DNA from: Holophagaceae bacterium | Lineage (GTDB): Bacteria > Acidobacteriota > Holophagae > Holophagales > Holophagaceae | DNA length: 14,294 nt | Direction: 5' to 3' | Assembly: GCA_025355915.1 (NCBI GenBank) | Contig: JANXYT010000187.1 | Location: forward strand, 1 to 14,294 | Shown here: positions 1 to 7,510 of the stretch, one piece after another | Layout: the number at the start of each line of letters is the position of its first letter | How positions within the stretch are numbered: position 1 is the first letter of the stretch | Position numbers and translations under genes: made by a program | The notes under the pieces: model-generated | The model's input: only the letters and a program-made list of their open reading frames with translations | What the model was told of the DNA's origin: nothing | Databases searched by the model: none

Positions 1-33
1 CTCCGAGTGGCGGACTTCTCGCAGTGGCAATGA
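1..33 (+). CDS. 3' end of an unidentified upstream gene (partial)
   Basis: Reading from base 1 in frame 1 gives ten codons (LRVADFSQWQ) followed by TGA at 31-33. Eight of the ten codons end in G or C, as in the genes nearby, so this is probably the tail of a gene that starts outside the window. The first palindromic repeat begins 12 bases after the stop. In many bacteria guaB lies before guaA, but ten residues are too few to say whether this is guaB or anything else. Confidence 0.3.
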   Translation, partial: LRVADFSQWQ

Positions 34-45
34 TTTTGTAAGTGA

Positions 46-112
46 AACCGCAGATGGCGCAGATGGCGCAGATATTCAGGATCCATCTGTGACATCTGCG
101 TCATCTGCGGTT
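46..112. repeat. Palindromic intergenic repeat, family A copy 1
   Basis: The left arm AACCGCAGATGGCGCAGATG (46-65) pairs with the right arm at 93-112. The single non-Watson-Crick position (57 with 101) would be a G-U wobble in RNA. The left arm is a short tandem array of a 9-mer, CGCAGATGG at 49-57 and 58-66 with a partial third unit at 67-73. The spacer contains further CATCTG-like half units. It fills the gap between the preceding stop codon and guaA, ending about 14 bases before the guaA ribosome site, so it would be in the guaA leader if transcribed. Confidence 0.85.
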
Positions 113-134
113 AAAAAATGCCATTGAGGTTCTC

Positions 135-1664
135 ATGCACCACGAACGCATCGCGATCATCGACTACGGCAGCCAGTACACGCGCCTCATCACGCGGCGG
201 CTGCGGGAACTGGGGGCCTTCGGTCTGGTCTACAGCAACGGAGTTACGGCCAAGGACATCGGTGGGGCCGACCTCAAGGGCGTGATTCTGTCCGGCGGGC
301 CCAATTCGGTGCTGGAGCCGGGCGCACCGGACCTGGACCCGGCCATCCTGCAGCTCGGCGTCCCCATCCTCGGCATCTGCTACGGCCAGCAACTCCTGGC
401 GCGGAACCTCGGCGGGCAACTGCACAGCTCCGCGAGCCGGGAGTATGGCAAGGCCGAGATCCAGGCTTCGCCGGAGGGCTCCATGCTCTTCGAGGGCCTG
501 CCCCACGCGCAGCAGGTCTGGATGAGCCACGGCGATCATGTGGAAGTGGCCCCGGCGGGATTCATCGTCACGGCCAGGACCCCCAGCGTGCCCGTGGCGG
601 CCATGGAGGATCCCCAGCGGGGGATCTATTGCCTCCAGTTCCATCCGGAGGTCACCCATACCACGCAGGGGACGCCCCTGCTGCTGAACTTCCTCAAGCG
701 CTGCGACATGGCGCTGGACTGGAACGCGGGCAACTTCATCGAGGAGAAGGTGAAGGTCATCCGGGAGCAGGTCGGGACGGGCACCGTGGTCCTGGGTCTT
801 AGCGGCGGCGTGGATTCCAGCGTGGCGGCCCTGCTGCTGCACCGGGCCATCGGCGACCAGCTGACCTGTGTCTTCGTGGATCACGGTCTCATGCGCAAGG
901 ACGAAATGAAGCAGGTGCAGGCCTACTTCGCGCCCTTCGAGCTGAAGGTGATCTGGGTGGACGCCTCGGACGAATTCCTGGGCGCCCTGGCGGGGGTCAC
1001 CGATCCTGAGCAGAAGCGAAAGATCATCGGCGGCAAGTTCATCGAGGTCTTCGAACGCGAGGCCAGCAAGGTGCAGGCGGATTTCCTGGGCCAGGGCACT
1101 ACGTATCCCGACGTGATCGAAAGCAGCGGCATCGGCGGGGCCATCCTGGTGAAGTCCCACCACAACGTGGGCGGTCTGCCGGAGCGCATGAAACTGAAGC
1201 TGGTAGAGCCCCTTCGCGAGCTGTTCAAGGACGAGGTGCGGGCCACCGGCCTGGCGCTCGGCCTTCCCGAGGAGATGAACCAGCGGCATCCCTTCCCGGG
1301 ACCCGGCTTGGCCGTGCGCCTGCCCGGCGCCATCACCCGGGAGCGCGCCACCATCCTACAGAATGCCGACGCCATCTTCCTGCAGGAACTGCGGGAGAGC
1401 GGCTGGTATGGCCGCACCAGTCAGGCCTTCGCGGTGCTACTCCCCGTGCAGACCGTCGGCATCATGGGCGATGAGCGCACCTTCGAGTGGATGTGCGCGT
1501 TGCGGGCCGTGACCAGCGAGGATTTCATGACCGCCGACTGGGCCCGGCTGCCCCACGAACTGCTCGACCGCATCGCCCAGCGCATCGTCCGCGAGGTGCG
1601 GGGCATCAACCGCGTGGTCTACGACATCACCTCCAAGCCACCTGCGACCATTGAATACGAATGA
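135..1664 (+). CDS. guaA: GMP synthase (glutamine-hydrolysing)
   Basis: This cytoplasmic enzyme converts XMP, ATP and glutamine to GMP, the last step of guanine nucleotide synthesis. The N-terminal class I glutamine amidotransferase domain spans about residues 1-190, with the nucleophile Cys82 in GICYGQQ and the His170/Glu172 pair in FHPEV. The ATP pyrophosphatase domain follows, with the P-loop SGGVDSS at 223-229. The C-terminal dimerisation domain ends in the family signature DITSKPPATIEYE. At 509 residues it is full length, slightly shorter than the E. coli enzyme (525). The ATG at 135 is preceded by GAGG at 126-129. It stands alone here, flanked on both sides by family A repeats, with no guaB visible. 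A 392-residue open frame on the opposite strand is a composition shadow. Confidence 0.98.
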   Translation: MHHERIAIIDYGSQYTRLITRRLRELGAFGLVYSNGVTAKDIGGADLKGVILSGGPNSVLEPGAPDLDPAILQLGVPILGICYGQQLLARNLGGQLHSSASREYGKAEIQASPEGSMLFEGLPHAQQVWMSHGDHVEVAPAGFIVTARTPSVPVAAMEDPQRGIYCLQFHPEVTHTTQGTPLLLNFLKRCDMALDWNAGNFIEEKVKVIREQVGTGTVVLGLSGGVDSSVAALLLHRAIGDQLTCVFVDHGLMRKDEMKQVQAYFAPFELKVIWVDASDEFLGALAGVTDPEQKRKIIGGKFIEVFEREASKVQADFLGQGTTYPDVIESSGIGGAILVKSHHNVGGLPERMKLKLVEPLRELFKDEVRATGLALGLPEEMNQRHPFPGPGLAVRLPGAITRERATILQNADAIFLQELRESGWYGRTSQAFAVLLPVQTVGIMGDERTFEWMCALRAVTSEDFMTADWARLPHELLDRIAQRIVREVRGINRVVYDITSKPPATIEYE

Positions 1665-1669
1665 GTTTT

Positions 1670-1752
1670 AACCGCAGATGACGCAGATTGCGCAGATGAA
1701 AACAGGATGATTCGTTGCATGTATCTGCGTTCATCTGCGACATCTGCGGTTT
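1670..1752. repeat. Palindromic intergenic repeat, family A copy 2
   Basis: The left arm AACCGCAGATGACGCAGAT (1670-1688) is the inverted complement of 1734-1752 with one mismatch. Both arms again contain successive CGCAGAT-like units about 9 bases apart: three on the left to about 1697, three on the right from about 1721. It begins 5 bases after the guaA stop codon and ends about 26 bases before the next gene. No run of T follows the right arm, so it does not look like an ordinary intrinsic terminator, although the stem could still slow or end transcription. Confidence 0.85.
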
Positions 1753-1778
1753 CAAATTCTTTTCCTAGATTGGTACCC

Positions 1779-2225
1779 ATGGCCAAGCGCAACGAACCCG
1801 TCCGCAAGTCGGTGAAGGACACCCTGGAGGATCTGCTGGCGGGACACCGCGAGGCGGCCTTCAGTGGTCCCGAATCCGCGCTGAAGTACCTGCGCCGCAC
1901 CTTCGAAAGCCAGGGCAGCCTGCCGAACTCGGTGAAGGCCGTGGCCTATGATCTTTCCGCCGAGGCCCAGGCCCAATGCGGACAATGGGAGGGCTGCGTG
2001 GAATCAGTGAATCAGGCACTCGGCTATCTGCCAGATCTGGAGGCGGCTTTCGCGCACGAGTATCGGCGGATGTTGGCGGGCCTCACCTGCTTTGAACGGG
2101 GCATCCAGGCCCACAGCGAACTAGGGGATTTCCATGCGGCGCTGGACCTCTGCGAGCGGGCGATGGCCTTGGGTCTCGGTGCGCACTATGCGGCCAAGCG
2201 GGACTCGCTGGAATGGGCCCGATAA
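1779..2225 (+). CDS. Small TPR-like hypothetical protein
   Basis: I do not recognise this 148-residue protein. It begins MAKRNEPVRK with a basic N-terminus and is predicted to be almost entirely helical. Two stretches (about residues 50-85 and 105-140) have the alternating Ala/Leu and aromatic pattern of tetratricopeptide-like helix pairs, for example GDFHAALDLCERAMALG. It has no signal peptide or membrane segment, so it is probably cytoplasmic and may mediate protein contacts. The frame is open back to 1707, but those 24 extra codons lie within repeat copy 2, so the ATG at 1779 is the better start. The ribosome site before it is weak. The next gene starts 128 bases downstream, so co-transcription is uncertain. 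Confidence 0.75.
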   Translation: MAKRNEPVRKSVKDTLEDLLAGHREAAFSGPESALKYLRRTFESQGSLPNSVKAVAYDLSAEAQAQCGQWEGCVESVNQALGYLPDLEAAFAHEYRRMLAGLTCFERGIQAHSELGDFHAALDLCERAMALGLGAHYAAKRDSLEWAR

Positions 2226-2261
2226 ATCCTGATTCCATGAATATCGGCAAAGAATCCTGAT
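2225..2261. repeat. Short direct repeat AATCCTGAT
   Basis: AATCCTGAT occurs at 2225-2233 and again at 2253-2261, a spacing of 28 bases start to start, in the gap between the TPR-like gene and the HD-GYP regulator. Two copies at close to three helical turns could be an operator for the downstream gene. No clear -35/-10 pair is visible nearby and chance cannot be excluded. Confidence 0.25.
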
Positions 2262-2353
2262 GGGCAGGCTTTCCAGGTTTTTTCTGCCTGTGCGATGATG
2301 CGGAAATACAGTCCTTCAGCAGAGGCGTCGTTGAGGAGGCATCCGGAGAGGCC

Positions 2354-3436
2354 ATGGCCGACGAAATCCAGGTGGTGCCGCAGCAGGTTTGCATCCTCAT
2401 CGTGGATGACCTGGCCATCGTGCGCCTCTCGCTTCAGCGCATTCTCGCCAAGGCCGGCTATCGGGTCCGCGACGCCGAGGATGTTCCGAGCGCTCTGGCG
2501 GTGCTGAACGAGGACGCCATTGATCTGGTTCTCTGCGACATCCAGATGCCCGGAGCCTCTGGGCTGGATCTCGTCAAGGCCATTCAGCCACGCATCCCGG
2601 ATACCTCAGTGATCATGGTGAGTTCCATGGAGGATGCGGAAACGGCCATCGAGTGCCTGCAACAGGGGGCTTTCGGGTACGTGCTGAAGCCCTACCAGCC
2701 CCGGGAGATTCTGGTGCAGGTGAACGGGGCCCTGCGAAGGCGGATGTTGGAGATCGCCTTCCGGGACCGCGAGGCCCAGCTGGCGCAGAAGGTGCGCGAG
2801 CAGACGCTGGAGATCCGCGACTCGCGCGAAGAGATCGCCCTCCGGCTCATCTCCGCCAGTGAACACCGCGACCACGAGACCGGCATGCATGTGCGCCGCA
2901 TTGGCCTCTACGCCGCGGAGATGGCCCGCCTCCTGGGGTGGGACGCACAGGGCGTGGACACCATCCAGTCCGCGGCGCCCATGCACGACATCGGGAAGAT
3001 TGGCGTGCCGGACGCGATCCTCCAGAAGCCAGGTGCCCTCACCGAGGAAGAGTGGGTGACCATGAAACACCACACGACCATGGGAGCCACCATCCTCAAG
3101 GGTTCCACGGTGCCGTTTATCCAGATGGGTGCCCGCATCGCCCTTGGTCACCATGAGAAATGGGATGGGACCGGCTATCCCAGGGGCCTGAAGGGTGAAG
3201 CCATTCATCTGGAGGCCCGGGTCACCGCGCTGGTGGACGTCTACGACGCCCTGATCAACCGCCGCCATTACAAAGAAGCCTGGCCGGAAGTCCGGGTGGT
3301 GGAATTGATCCGGAAGGGGAGCGGCATCCACTTCGATCCCCACATGGTCGAGCTCTTTCTGGCAAATCTGGAGCGCTTCCGCGCGATCGGCACCGCGAAT
3401 CCGGACCAGGGCCACGACGAGGACCCGGGGATCTGA
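2354..3436 (+). CDS. Response regulator with HD-GYP phosphodiesterase domain (RpfG-like)
   Basis: This 360-residue cytoplasmic signalling protein has a receiver domain at about residues 11-125 and an HD-GYP domain at about 165-345. The receiver shows acidic Asp18/Asp19, phospho-acceptor Asp62 in CDIQMPG, and Lys112 in LKPYQP. A charged helical linker at about 130-162 joins the domains. The HD-GYP domain retains its metal and signature residues: His179, His211-Asp212 in MHDIGKIG, His240, His266-His267 and GYP at 274-276. Such proteins usually hydrolyse cyclic di-GMP when phosphorylated by a partner histidine kinase; no kinase is in the window, so the input is unknown. The ATG at 2354 has GGAG at 2345-2348. 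Substrate and activity are inferred from the family. Confidence 0.93.
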   Translation: MADEIQVVPQQVCILIVDDLAIVRLSLQRILAKAGYRVRDAEDVPSALAVLNEDAIDLVLCDIQMPGASGLDLVKAIQPRIPDTSVIMVSSMEDAETAIECLQQGAFGYVLKPYQPREILVQVNGALRRRMLEIAFRDREAQLAQKVREQTLEIRDSREEIALRLISASEHRDHETGMHVRRIGLYAAEMARLLGWDAQGVDTIQSAAPMHDIGKIGVPDAILQKPGALTEEEWVTMKHHTTMGATILKGSTVPFIQMGARIALGHHEKWDGTGYPRGLKGEAIHLEARVTALVDVYDALINRRHYKEAWPEVRVVELIRKGSGIHFDPHMVELFLANLERFRAIGTANPDQGHDEDPGI

Positions 3437-3461
3437 GCGGCGGTGTAGGCTGGGGGCCCCC

Positions 3462-3513
3462 GGGTCTGTTTTCAAAGTGGGGTGTGGCTCGTATCCACTT
3501 TGAAAACAGACCC
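3462..3513. repeat. Perfect 19-bp inverted repeat (REP/MITE-like or leader hairpin)
   Basis: GGGTCTGTTTTCAAAGTGG at 3462-3480 is exactly inverted at 3495-3513, with a 14-base spacer. The right arm is followed by TAGTCCTCGG and not a T-run, so it lacks the form of an intrinsic terminator. It lies 25 bases after the HD-GYP stop codon and 18 bases before the aldo/keto reductase ATG, just upstream of its ribosome site. It is preceded by the 10-base palindrome GGGGGCCCCC at 3452-3461. A REP-type or miniature transposable element is plausible; a structured mRNA leader is the alternative. Confidence 0.85.
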
Positions 3514-3531
3514 TAGTCCTCGGAGGCCGCC

Positions 3532-4614
3532 ATGAAACTCACCGACTACCGCACCCTTGGCCGCTCTGGCCTGCGCGTCAGCCCACTCTGCCTGGGCACC
3601 ATGACCTTCGGCACCGACTGGGGCTGGGGCGCCGATGTGCCGGAGAGCCGGGCCATGCTCGATCACTATCTCGAGGCCGGCGGCAACTTCATCGACACGG
3701 CCAACATCTATACGAAGGGCCACAGTGAAACGATACTTGGCGACCACTTCGCCGAGCGGGGCGGGCGGGACCGCGTGGTGCTGGCCACCAAGTTCTGCGG
3801 CAGTCTGTATCAGGGGGATCCCAACGCGGGCGGGGCGGGGCGGAAGGCCATCCAGCAGCAACTGGAGCAGAGTCTCCGCCGCCTTCGTACGGACTGCGTG
3901 GACCTCTACTGGATGCACTTTCACGATCCCCATACGCCCATCGACGAAACCATGCGCACCCTGGATGACCTGGTTCGGGCGGGCAAGGTCCGGTACCTCG
4001 GCGTCTCGGACACGCCGGCCTGGAAGGTGGTGCAGGGCCAGGGCGAGGCCATCTTCCGGGGCTGGTCACCCTTCGTGGCGCTGCAGGTCGAATACTCGCT
4101 CATCGAGCGCACGGTGGAGCACGACCTGGTGCCGATGGCCCAGGCGACTGGCCTCGGAGTCACGCCCTGGTCGCCCCTGCGCGGCGGCCTGCTCAGTGGA
4201 AAGTACGGCCGAAACAAGCAGCCTCAAGGCGAAGGCCGCCACCTGCCCGGCGTATCGAAAAGCCTCACCGACCGGAACTACGCCATCATCGAGGCGGCGG
4301 AATCCGTGGCGGCCGAACTCGGTACTGGCGTGGCGCAGGTGGCCCTGGCGTGGGTGCTGGCGCGGCCCGGCGTGACCAGTCCCATCCTGGGCGCCCGGAC
4401 ATGGGCCCAGCTCGACGGAAACCTGCAGTCCCTGGAGCTGGAACTCTCCCCGGAACAGCTCGCCCGGCTTGACGCTGCCAGCGAGCCTGCCCCCATCTTC
4501 CCTCACGCCTTCCTGGCCAACACGAAGCAGGTGATGCAGAGCGGCGCCACCATCAACGGAGTGGCATCGGACCCCTGGTCCCTGGCACCTGAGTCGGATC
4601 AAGAACGCTGGTGA
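3532..4614 (+). CDS. Aldo/keto reductase family oxidoreductase
   Basis: This 360-residue cytoplasmic enzyme should reduce aldehydes or ketones with NADPH through a TIM barrel. The catalytic tetrad of the family is in place: Asp56 and Tyr60 in FIDTANIY, Lys87 in ATKF, and His129 in the WMHFHD strand. The N-terminus (YRTLGRSGLRVSPLCLGTM) and the C-terminal cofactor-binding part (PILGARTWAQLDGNL) match the subgroup that includes YajO/Tas-like and aryl-alcohol dehydrogenase-like proteins. GGAGG at 3522-3526 supports the ATG at 3532. The 19-bp inverted repeat ends 18 bases upstream. The gene is convergent with the electron-transfer operon across repeat family B. The physiological substrate cannot be told from sequence. 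Confidence 0.93.
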   Translation: MKLTDYRTLGRSGLRVSPLCLGTMTFGTDWGWGADVPESRAMLDHYLEAGGNFIDTANIYTKGHSETILGDHFAERGGRDRVVLATKFCGSLYQGDPNAGGAGRKAIQQQLEQSLRRLRTDCVDLYWMHFHDPHTPIDETMRTLDDLVRAGKVRYLGVSDTPAWKVVQGQGEAIFRGWSPFVALQVEYSLIERTVEHDLVPMAQATGLGVTPWSPLRGGLLSGKYGRNKQPQGEGRHLPGVSKSLTDRNYAIIEAAESVAAELGTGVAQVALAWVLARPGVTSPILGARTWAQLDGNLQSLELELSPEQLARLDAASEPAPIFPHAFLANTKQVMQSGATINGVASDPWSLAPESDQERW

Positions 4615-4664
4615 ATACACTCGCCGATACCAACCAGCATGCAAACCAACAGGAAATGATTATT

Positions 4665-4737
4665 CACCACCAAGACACCAAGACCACCAAGAAGTGCCTA
4701 GGTACAGGCTTTTGCGGTTCTTGGTGTCTTGGTGGTG
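4665..4737. repeat. Palindromic intergenic repeat, family B full copy
   Basis: The left arm CACCACCAAGACACCAAGA (4665-4683) is a perfect 19-bp inverted match to 4719-4737. The left side continues with another CCACCAAGAA unit to 4693, so the arm is a short imperfect tandem array of CACCAAGA-like units. The 35-base spacer is unrelated to the family A spacers. It lies between the convergent 3' ends of the aldo/keto reductase and the NrfD-like gene. The symmetry could end transcription from both sides, but no clear T-run follows. Confidence 0.85.
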
Positions 4738-4765
4738 TTCCTTATCCTTTGAATGCAAATCTGTA

Positions 4766-6028
4766 TCAGGCCTTGATGGGCCCGGCCTCAGGTTCGCTGG
4801 CGGCCTTCCGCCCCTTCGAAAGGGTGAACTCCCCCAGCATCATGGGCACGGCGGCCTTCAGCATGAGGGTGAAGACCAGGAAGCCGATGGCGAAGATGCC
4901 GGCGGCGACTGTAATTTCGGTGAAGGAGGGGGTGTAGACGAAGATCTCCCCCAGCGCATCCGGGGTGAGGCCAGGAATGATGAGGCCCATGCCCTTCTCG
5001 ATGTAGACGCTCGCGTAGATCAGCACACAGCCTATGTTGAGCGTCACCCAGTTGGTCCGCGTGCGGGGTACGAGGAAGAGTATGAAGGCCACAAACCCGA
5101 AGATGATGGACGCCCACGCGTAGGGCACCAGCGTATTGTGGCCCTTGAGGCCGAACAGCAGGTACTGGAAATACACCATGTGCTCGGTGCCGGAATAGAG
5201 CTCCTTGAAGGCCTCGGCGGCGGTCAGGAACAGATTGAAGCCCATGGTGTAGGCCATGAGTTCCGCGATCTTGAAGATGGCCTCGTCCTTGATGCTGAGC
5301 TTGGTCGTCTTGCGGAGCACCTGCAGCAGGATGAGCAGGATCGCGGGGCCTGAACAGAAGGCCGAGGCCAGGAAGCGCGGCGCGAGGATGGCGGAATTCC
5401 AGAACGGGCGTGCCGCCAGGCCGTTGTAGAGGTAGGCCGTGACGGTGTGGATGCTCACGGCCATGGGGATGGACAGCAGCACCAGGGGCAACACGAGCTT
5501 CTTCACGTAGTGCCGTTCGGTATAGGCGCAGAAGAGCAGGTAGGTGACCACGAACCAGTTCAGTAGAAGATAGAGGTTCAGCACGATCACATCCCAGGCC
5601 AGCATGGACTGGGGCCAGTTCAGGCGGCCCACCAGCGGCATGATGTGCCAGAAGCGGTCGGGCCGGCCGATGTCCACCATCACGAAGCCGAGGCACATGA
5701 CCAGGGCGCTGATGGCCAGCATCTCGCCCAGGATGGTGATCTCCTTGATGGGCTCCCAGTCATAGATGTAGGCGGGGATGACGAGCATGATGGCCGCGGC
5801 GGCCACACCCACCAGGAAGGTGAAGTTGCCGATGTAGAAACCCCACGAGACCTGGTCCCGCATATTGGTGACGAGGAGGCCGTGGTTCAGCTGGCCGACG
5901 TAGGCGATGGCGCCCATGCCGATGAGGAGCAGCAGGAAACCGATCCAGGCGTAGTACAAGCGACTGCCCTTGGTCATGATGCCGAGCGTGTCGGTGATGA
6001 ACTGTCCGAAGGTTCGCAGCGTGAGCAT
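4766..6028 (-). CDS. NrfD/DsrP/HmcC-type membrane quinone-interacting subunit
   Basis: This 420-residue integral inner-membrane protein has roughly ten hydrophobic segments, starting at about residues 24-45. It belongs to the NrfD/PsrC superfamily, and its length and motifs favour the ten-helix DsrP/HmcC branch: IPAYIYDWEPIKEI at about 84-97, DIGRPDRFWH at 119-128, and NWPQSMLAWD at 137-146. Such subunits exchange electrons with the quinone pool and pass them to a partner iron-sulfur protein at the periplasmic face. The ATG at 6028 lies 4 bases after the stop codon of the ferredoxin gene, with GAGG just before it, so it is the last gene of a four-gene operon. The direction of electron flow is not shown by the sequence. 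Confidence 0.93.
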   Translation of the reverse strand: MLTLRTFGQFITDTLGIMTKGSRLYYAWIGFLLLLIGMGAIAYVGQLNHGLLVTNMRDQVSWGFYIGNFTFLVGVAAAAIMLVIPAYIYDWEPIKEITILGEMLAISALVMCLGFVMVDIGRPDRFWHIMPLVGRLNWPQSMLAWDVIVLNLYLLLNWFVVTYLLFCAYTERHYVKKLVLPLVLLSIPMAVSIHTVTAYLYNGLAARPFWNSAILAPRFLASAFCSGPAILLILLQVLRKTTKLSIKDEAIFKIAELMAYTMGFNLFLTAAEAFKELYSGTEHMVYFQYLLFGLKGHNTLVPYAWASIIFGFVAFILFLVPRTRTNWVTLNIGCVLIYASVYIEKGMGLIIPGLTPDALGEIFVYTPSFTEITVAAGIFAIGFLVFTLMLKAAVPMMLGEFTLSKGRKAASEPEAGPIKA

Positions 6029-6032
6029 GGCC

Positions 6033-6965
6033 TCAGACCCCGTAGAAGTAGAAGAAGTTGGGTTGGGTGTTCAGTTCTTCTTTGAGCTTGAAGACGCGCT
6101 TGTTTTCGAGGATGTATCGGATCTCGCTGGTCTTGTCGAGCAGGTTGCCGAACTTGCGGGAGCCCGTGGGGCAGATCTCGACGCAGGCCGGGTAGAGGCC
6201 CTTGCGGGTGCGCTGGATGCAGAAGGTGCACTTTTCCACCACGCCCTTGGGCCTTGGGCGGTTCCCGAAATAGTGGGTGTCGGGATTGACCTCGTCCGCG
6301 GTCAGATGGGGTTCGCCCCAGTTGAAGTGGCGGGCACCGTAGGGGCAGGCGGCCATGCAGTAGCGGCAGCCGATGCACCAGTTGTAGTCCACCACGGTGA
6401 TGCCGTCCTTCTCGCGCCAGGTGGCGCCCACGGGGCAGACCTTCACACAGGGCGGTTTCTTGCACTGCTGGCACTGCACCGGCATGTAGAAGTGGCCTTC
6501 GCGGGGGACCTCTTCGGGGTTGTAGTACTGCTCCGCATGCTGAAGGTTGACGCCCTCCTCCTTGTCCAGCTCGAGGACGCGGATCCACTGCACTTCGGGA
6601 TCCCGCGACTGGTTGTTCTCCTTCACGCAGGCATGCACGCAGCGGCGGCAGCCGATGCAGCGGCTGAGATCCAGCGCGTAGCCGAAGATCACGCCGGGAA
6701 GGGGCGGCGTGGTGGCAACCTTCACGTCTTTGCCGTACTTCGCCTTGTATTCCTTTTCGAGGCGGGCGATGACGGAGCGCACTTCGTCTTTTGAAAGCTC
6801 CTGGAAGTTGTGCTGGAGGAACTCCTCTTTGCTGAGCTTTCCGCAGCCCGTGAGGGCCATCGCCACGGCGGCAACGGCGGTACCCAGGAATTCACGGCGG
6901 TTGCCGCCGCTGCCGGAGCGGCTGTCACAGCCTTCCGGGGAACAGGTGGGTTTGCGGTCGGTCAT
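6033..6965 (-). CDS. Tat-exported lipoprotein ferredoxin with four [4Fe-4S] sites (NrfC/DsrO-like)
   Basis: This 310-residue periplasmic electron carrier probably bridges the tetraheme cytochrome and the NrfD-like subunit. The N-terminus has a twin-arginine motif (NRREFLG, Arg23-Arg24), a hydrophobic stretch, and a lipobox LTGC with Cys41, implying Tat export and lipid anchoring. Four cysteine clusters follow: CIGCRRCVHAC, CQQCKKPPCVKVC, CIGCRYCMAAC and a CTFC...CVEIC pair with an 11-residue gap. This is the NrfC/PsrB/DsrO pattern. The frame is open further upstream, but the ATG at 6965 has AAGGGAG before it and puts the Tat signal near the N-terminus. The start overlaps the cytochrome stop by 4 bases (ATGA), so translation is likely coupled. 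Confidence 0.94.
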   Translation of the reverse strand: MTDRKPTCSPEGCDSRSGSGGNRREFLGTAVAAVAMALTGCGKLSKEEFLQHNFQELSKDEVRSVIARLEKEYKAKYGKDVKVATTPPLPGVIFGYALDLSRCIGCRRCVHACVKENNQSRDPEVQWIRVLELDKEEGVNLQHAEQYYNPEEVPREGHFYMPVQCQQCKKPPCVKVCPVGATWREKDGITVVDYNWCIGCRYCMAACPYGARHFNWGEPHLTADEVNPDTHYFGNRPRPKGVVEKCTFCIQRTRKGLYPACVEICPTGSRKFGNLLDKTSEIRYILENKRVFKLKEELNTQPNFFYFYGV

Positions 6966-7510
6966 CGGGCACTCCCTTTCCTGACTTGGATCTCCCCGGG
7001 GCGCATGGGTGGCGCCATGGGTTTCAAGGACTTGAAGCGCGGGGAATGGGGGTTGTGGCAATTGACACAGAGCAGGTACTGCTTCGGACCATTCCAGCTT
7101 CCGGTCCGCTTGCCGTGGATACCCTCACGCCAGTCGCGCAGCTTGTCGCCATGGCACTGCCCGCAGAGCTGGTAGGACGTGGTGAACTCAACGGGCTCCC
7201 CGCTGGCCAGGTGCAGGCGGTCCCGGTCCTTGGGATCGTGGCAATCCAGGCACCACCGGCTCTCGGGGCCATGCTGAAGGACGATGTCATCGTGCATGTC
7301 CTTCAAGGGCCGGCGCTGGGTGTTGAGCTTCATGGACTTGCCGTCATGGCAGGACGTGCATGGGAAGATGCCTTCGGTGAACGGCGGCTTGGGCACCTGG
7401 ATGCCTTCCTGGGCAGGGGGCTCAGCCTTGACGCCGGGCGGGTTGGCGCTGGCCGGCAACCCCAGGAGGAGCAGCGTCAGGCTCGTGAACAGAATGGGGC
7501 GGATCGTCAT
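6962..7510 (-). CDS. Exported tetraheme cytochrome c
   Basis: This 182-residue periplasmic cytochrome has a Sec signal peptide (hydrophobic core about 7-18, likely cleavage after ASA at 22). Four CxxCH haem sites lie at residues 51-55, 87-91, 116-120 and 148-152. Several other histidines (for example 73, 80, 100, 132, 155) could serve as distal ligands. It probably exchanges electrons with the adjacent iron-sulfur protein, in the place taken by NrfB or DsrJ in related complexes. The ATG at 7510 is preceded by a strong GGAGGTG and overlaps the stop of the DUF2339-like gene by 4 bases. The same frame is open to 8806, but that extension only shadows the upstream gene. Paralogue identity (for example Geobacter Cbc-type) cannot be settled by eye. 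Confidence 0.93.
   Translation of the reverse strand: MTIRPILFTSLTLLLLGLPASANPPGVKAEPPAQEGIQVPKPPFTEGIFPCTSCHDGKSMKLNTQRRPLKDMHDDIVLQHGPESRWCLDCHDPKDRDRLHLASGEPVEFTTSYQLCGQCHGDKLRDWREGIHGKRTGSWNGPKQYLLCVNCHNPHSPRFKSLKPMAPPMRPGEIQVRKGSAR

Noticed and set aside
111..1289. 392-residue open frame antisense to guaA
   Set aside because: It lies opposite an unmistakable guaA, has a composition typical of antisense frames in GC-rich genes (His, Leu, Gly, Asp rich) and shows no domain motifs.
46..1752. CRISPR array or composite transposon around guaA
   Set aside because: The two repeat copies are internally palindromic with short tandem units; there are no regular spacers, no cas genes and no transposase, and guaA is a core gene.
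4665..4737. Intrinsic bidirectional terminator between convergent genes
   Set aside because: The position and stem would fit, but there is no T-run after either arm and the same repeat type occurs elsewhere as an orphan arm, so I call it a repeat. A terminator role is not excluded.
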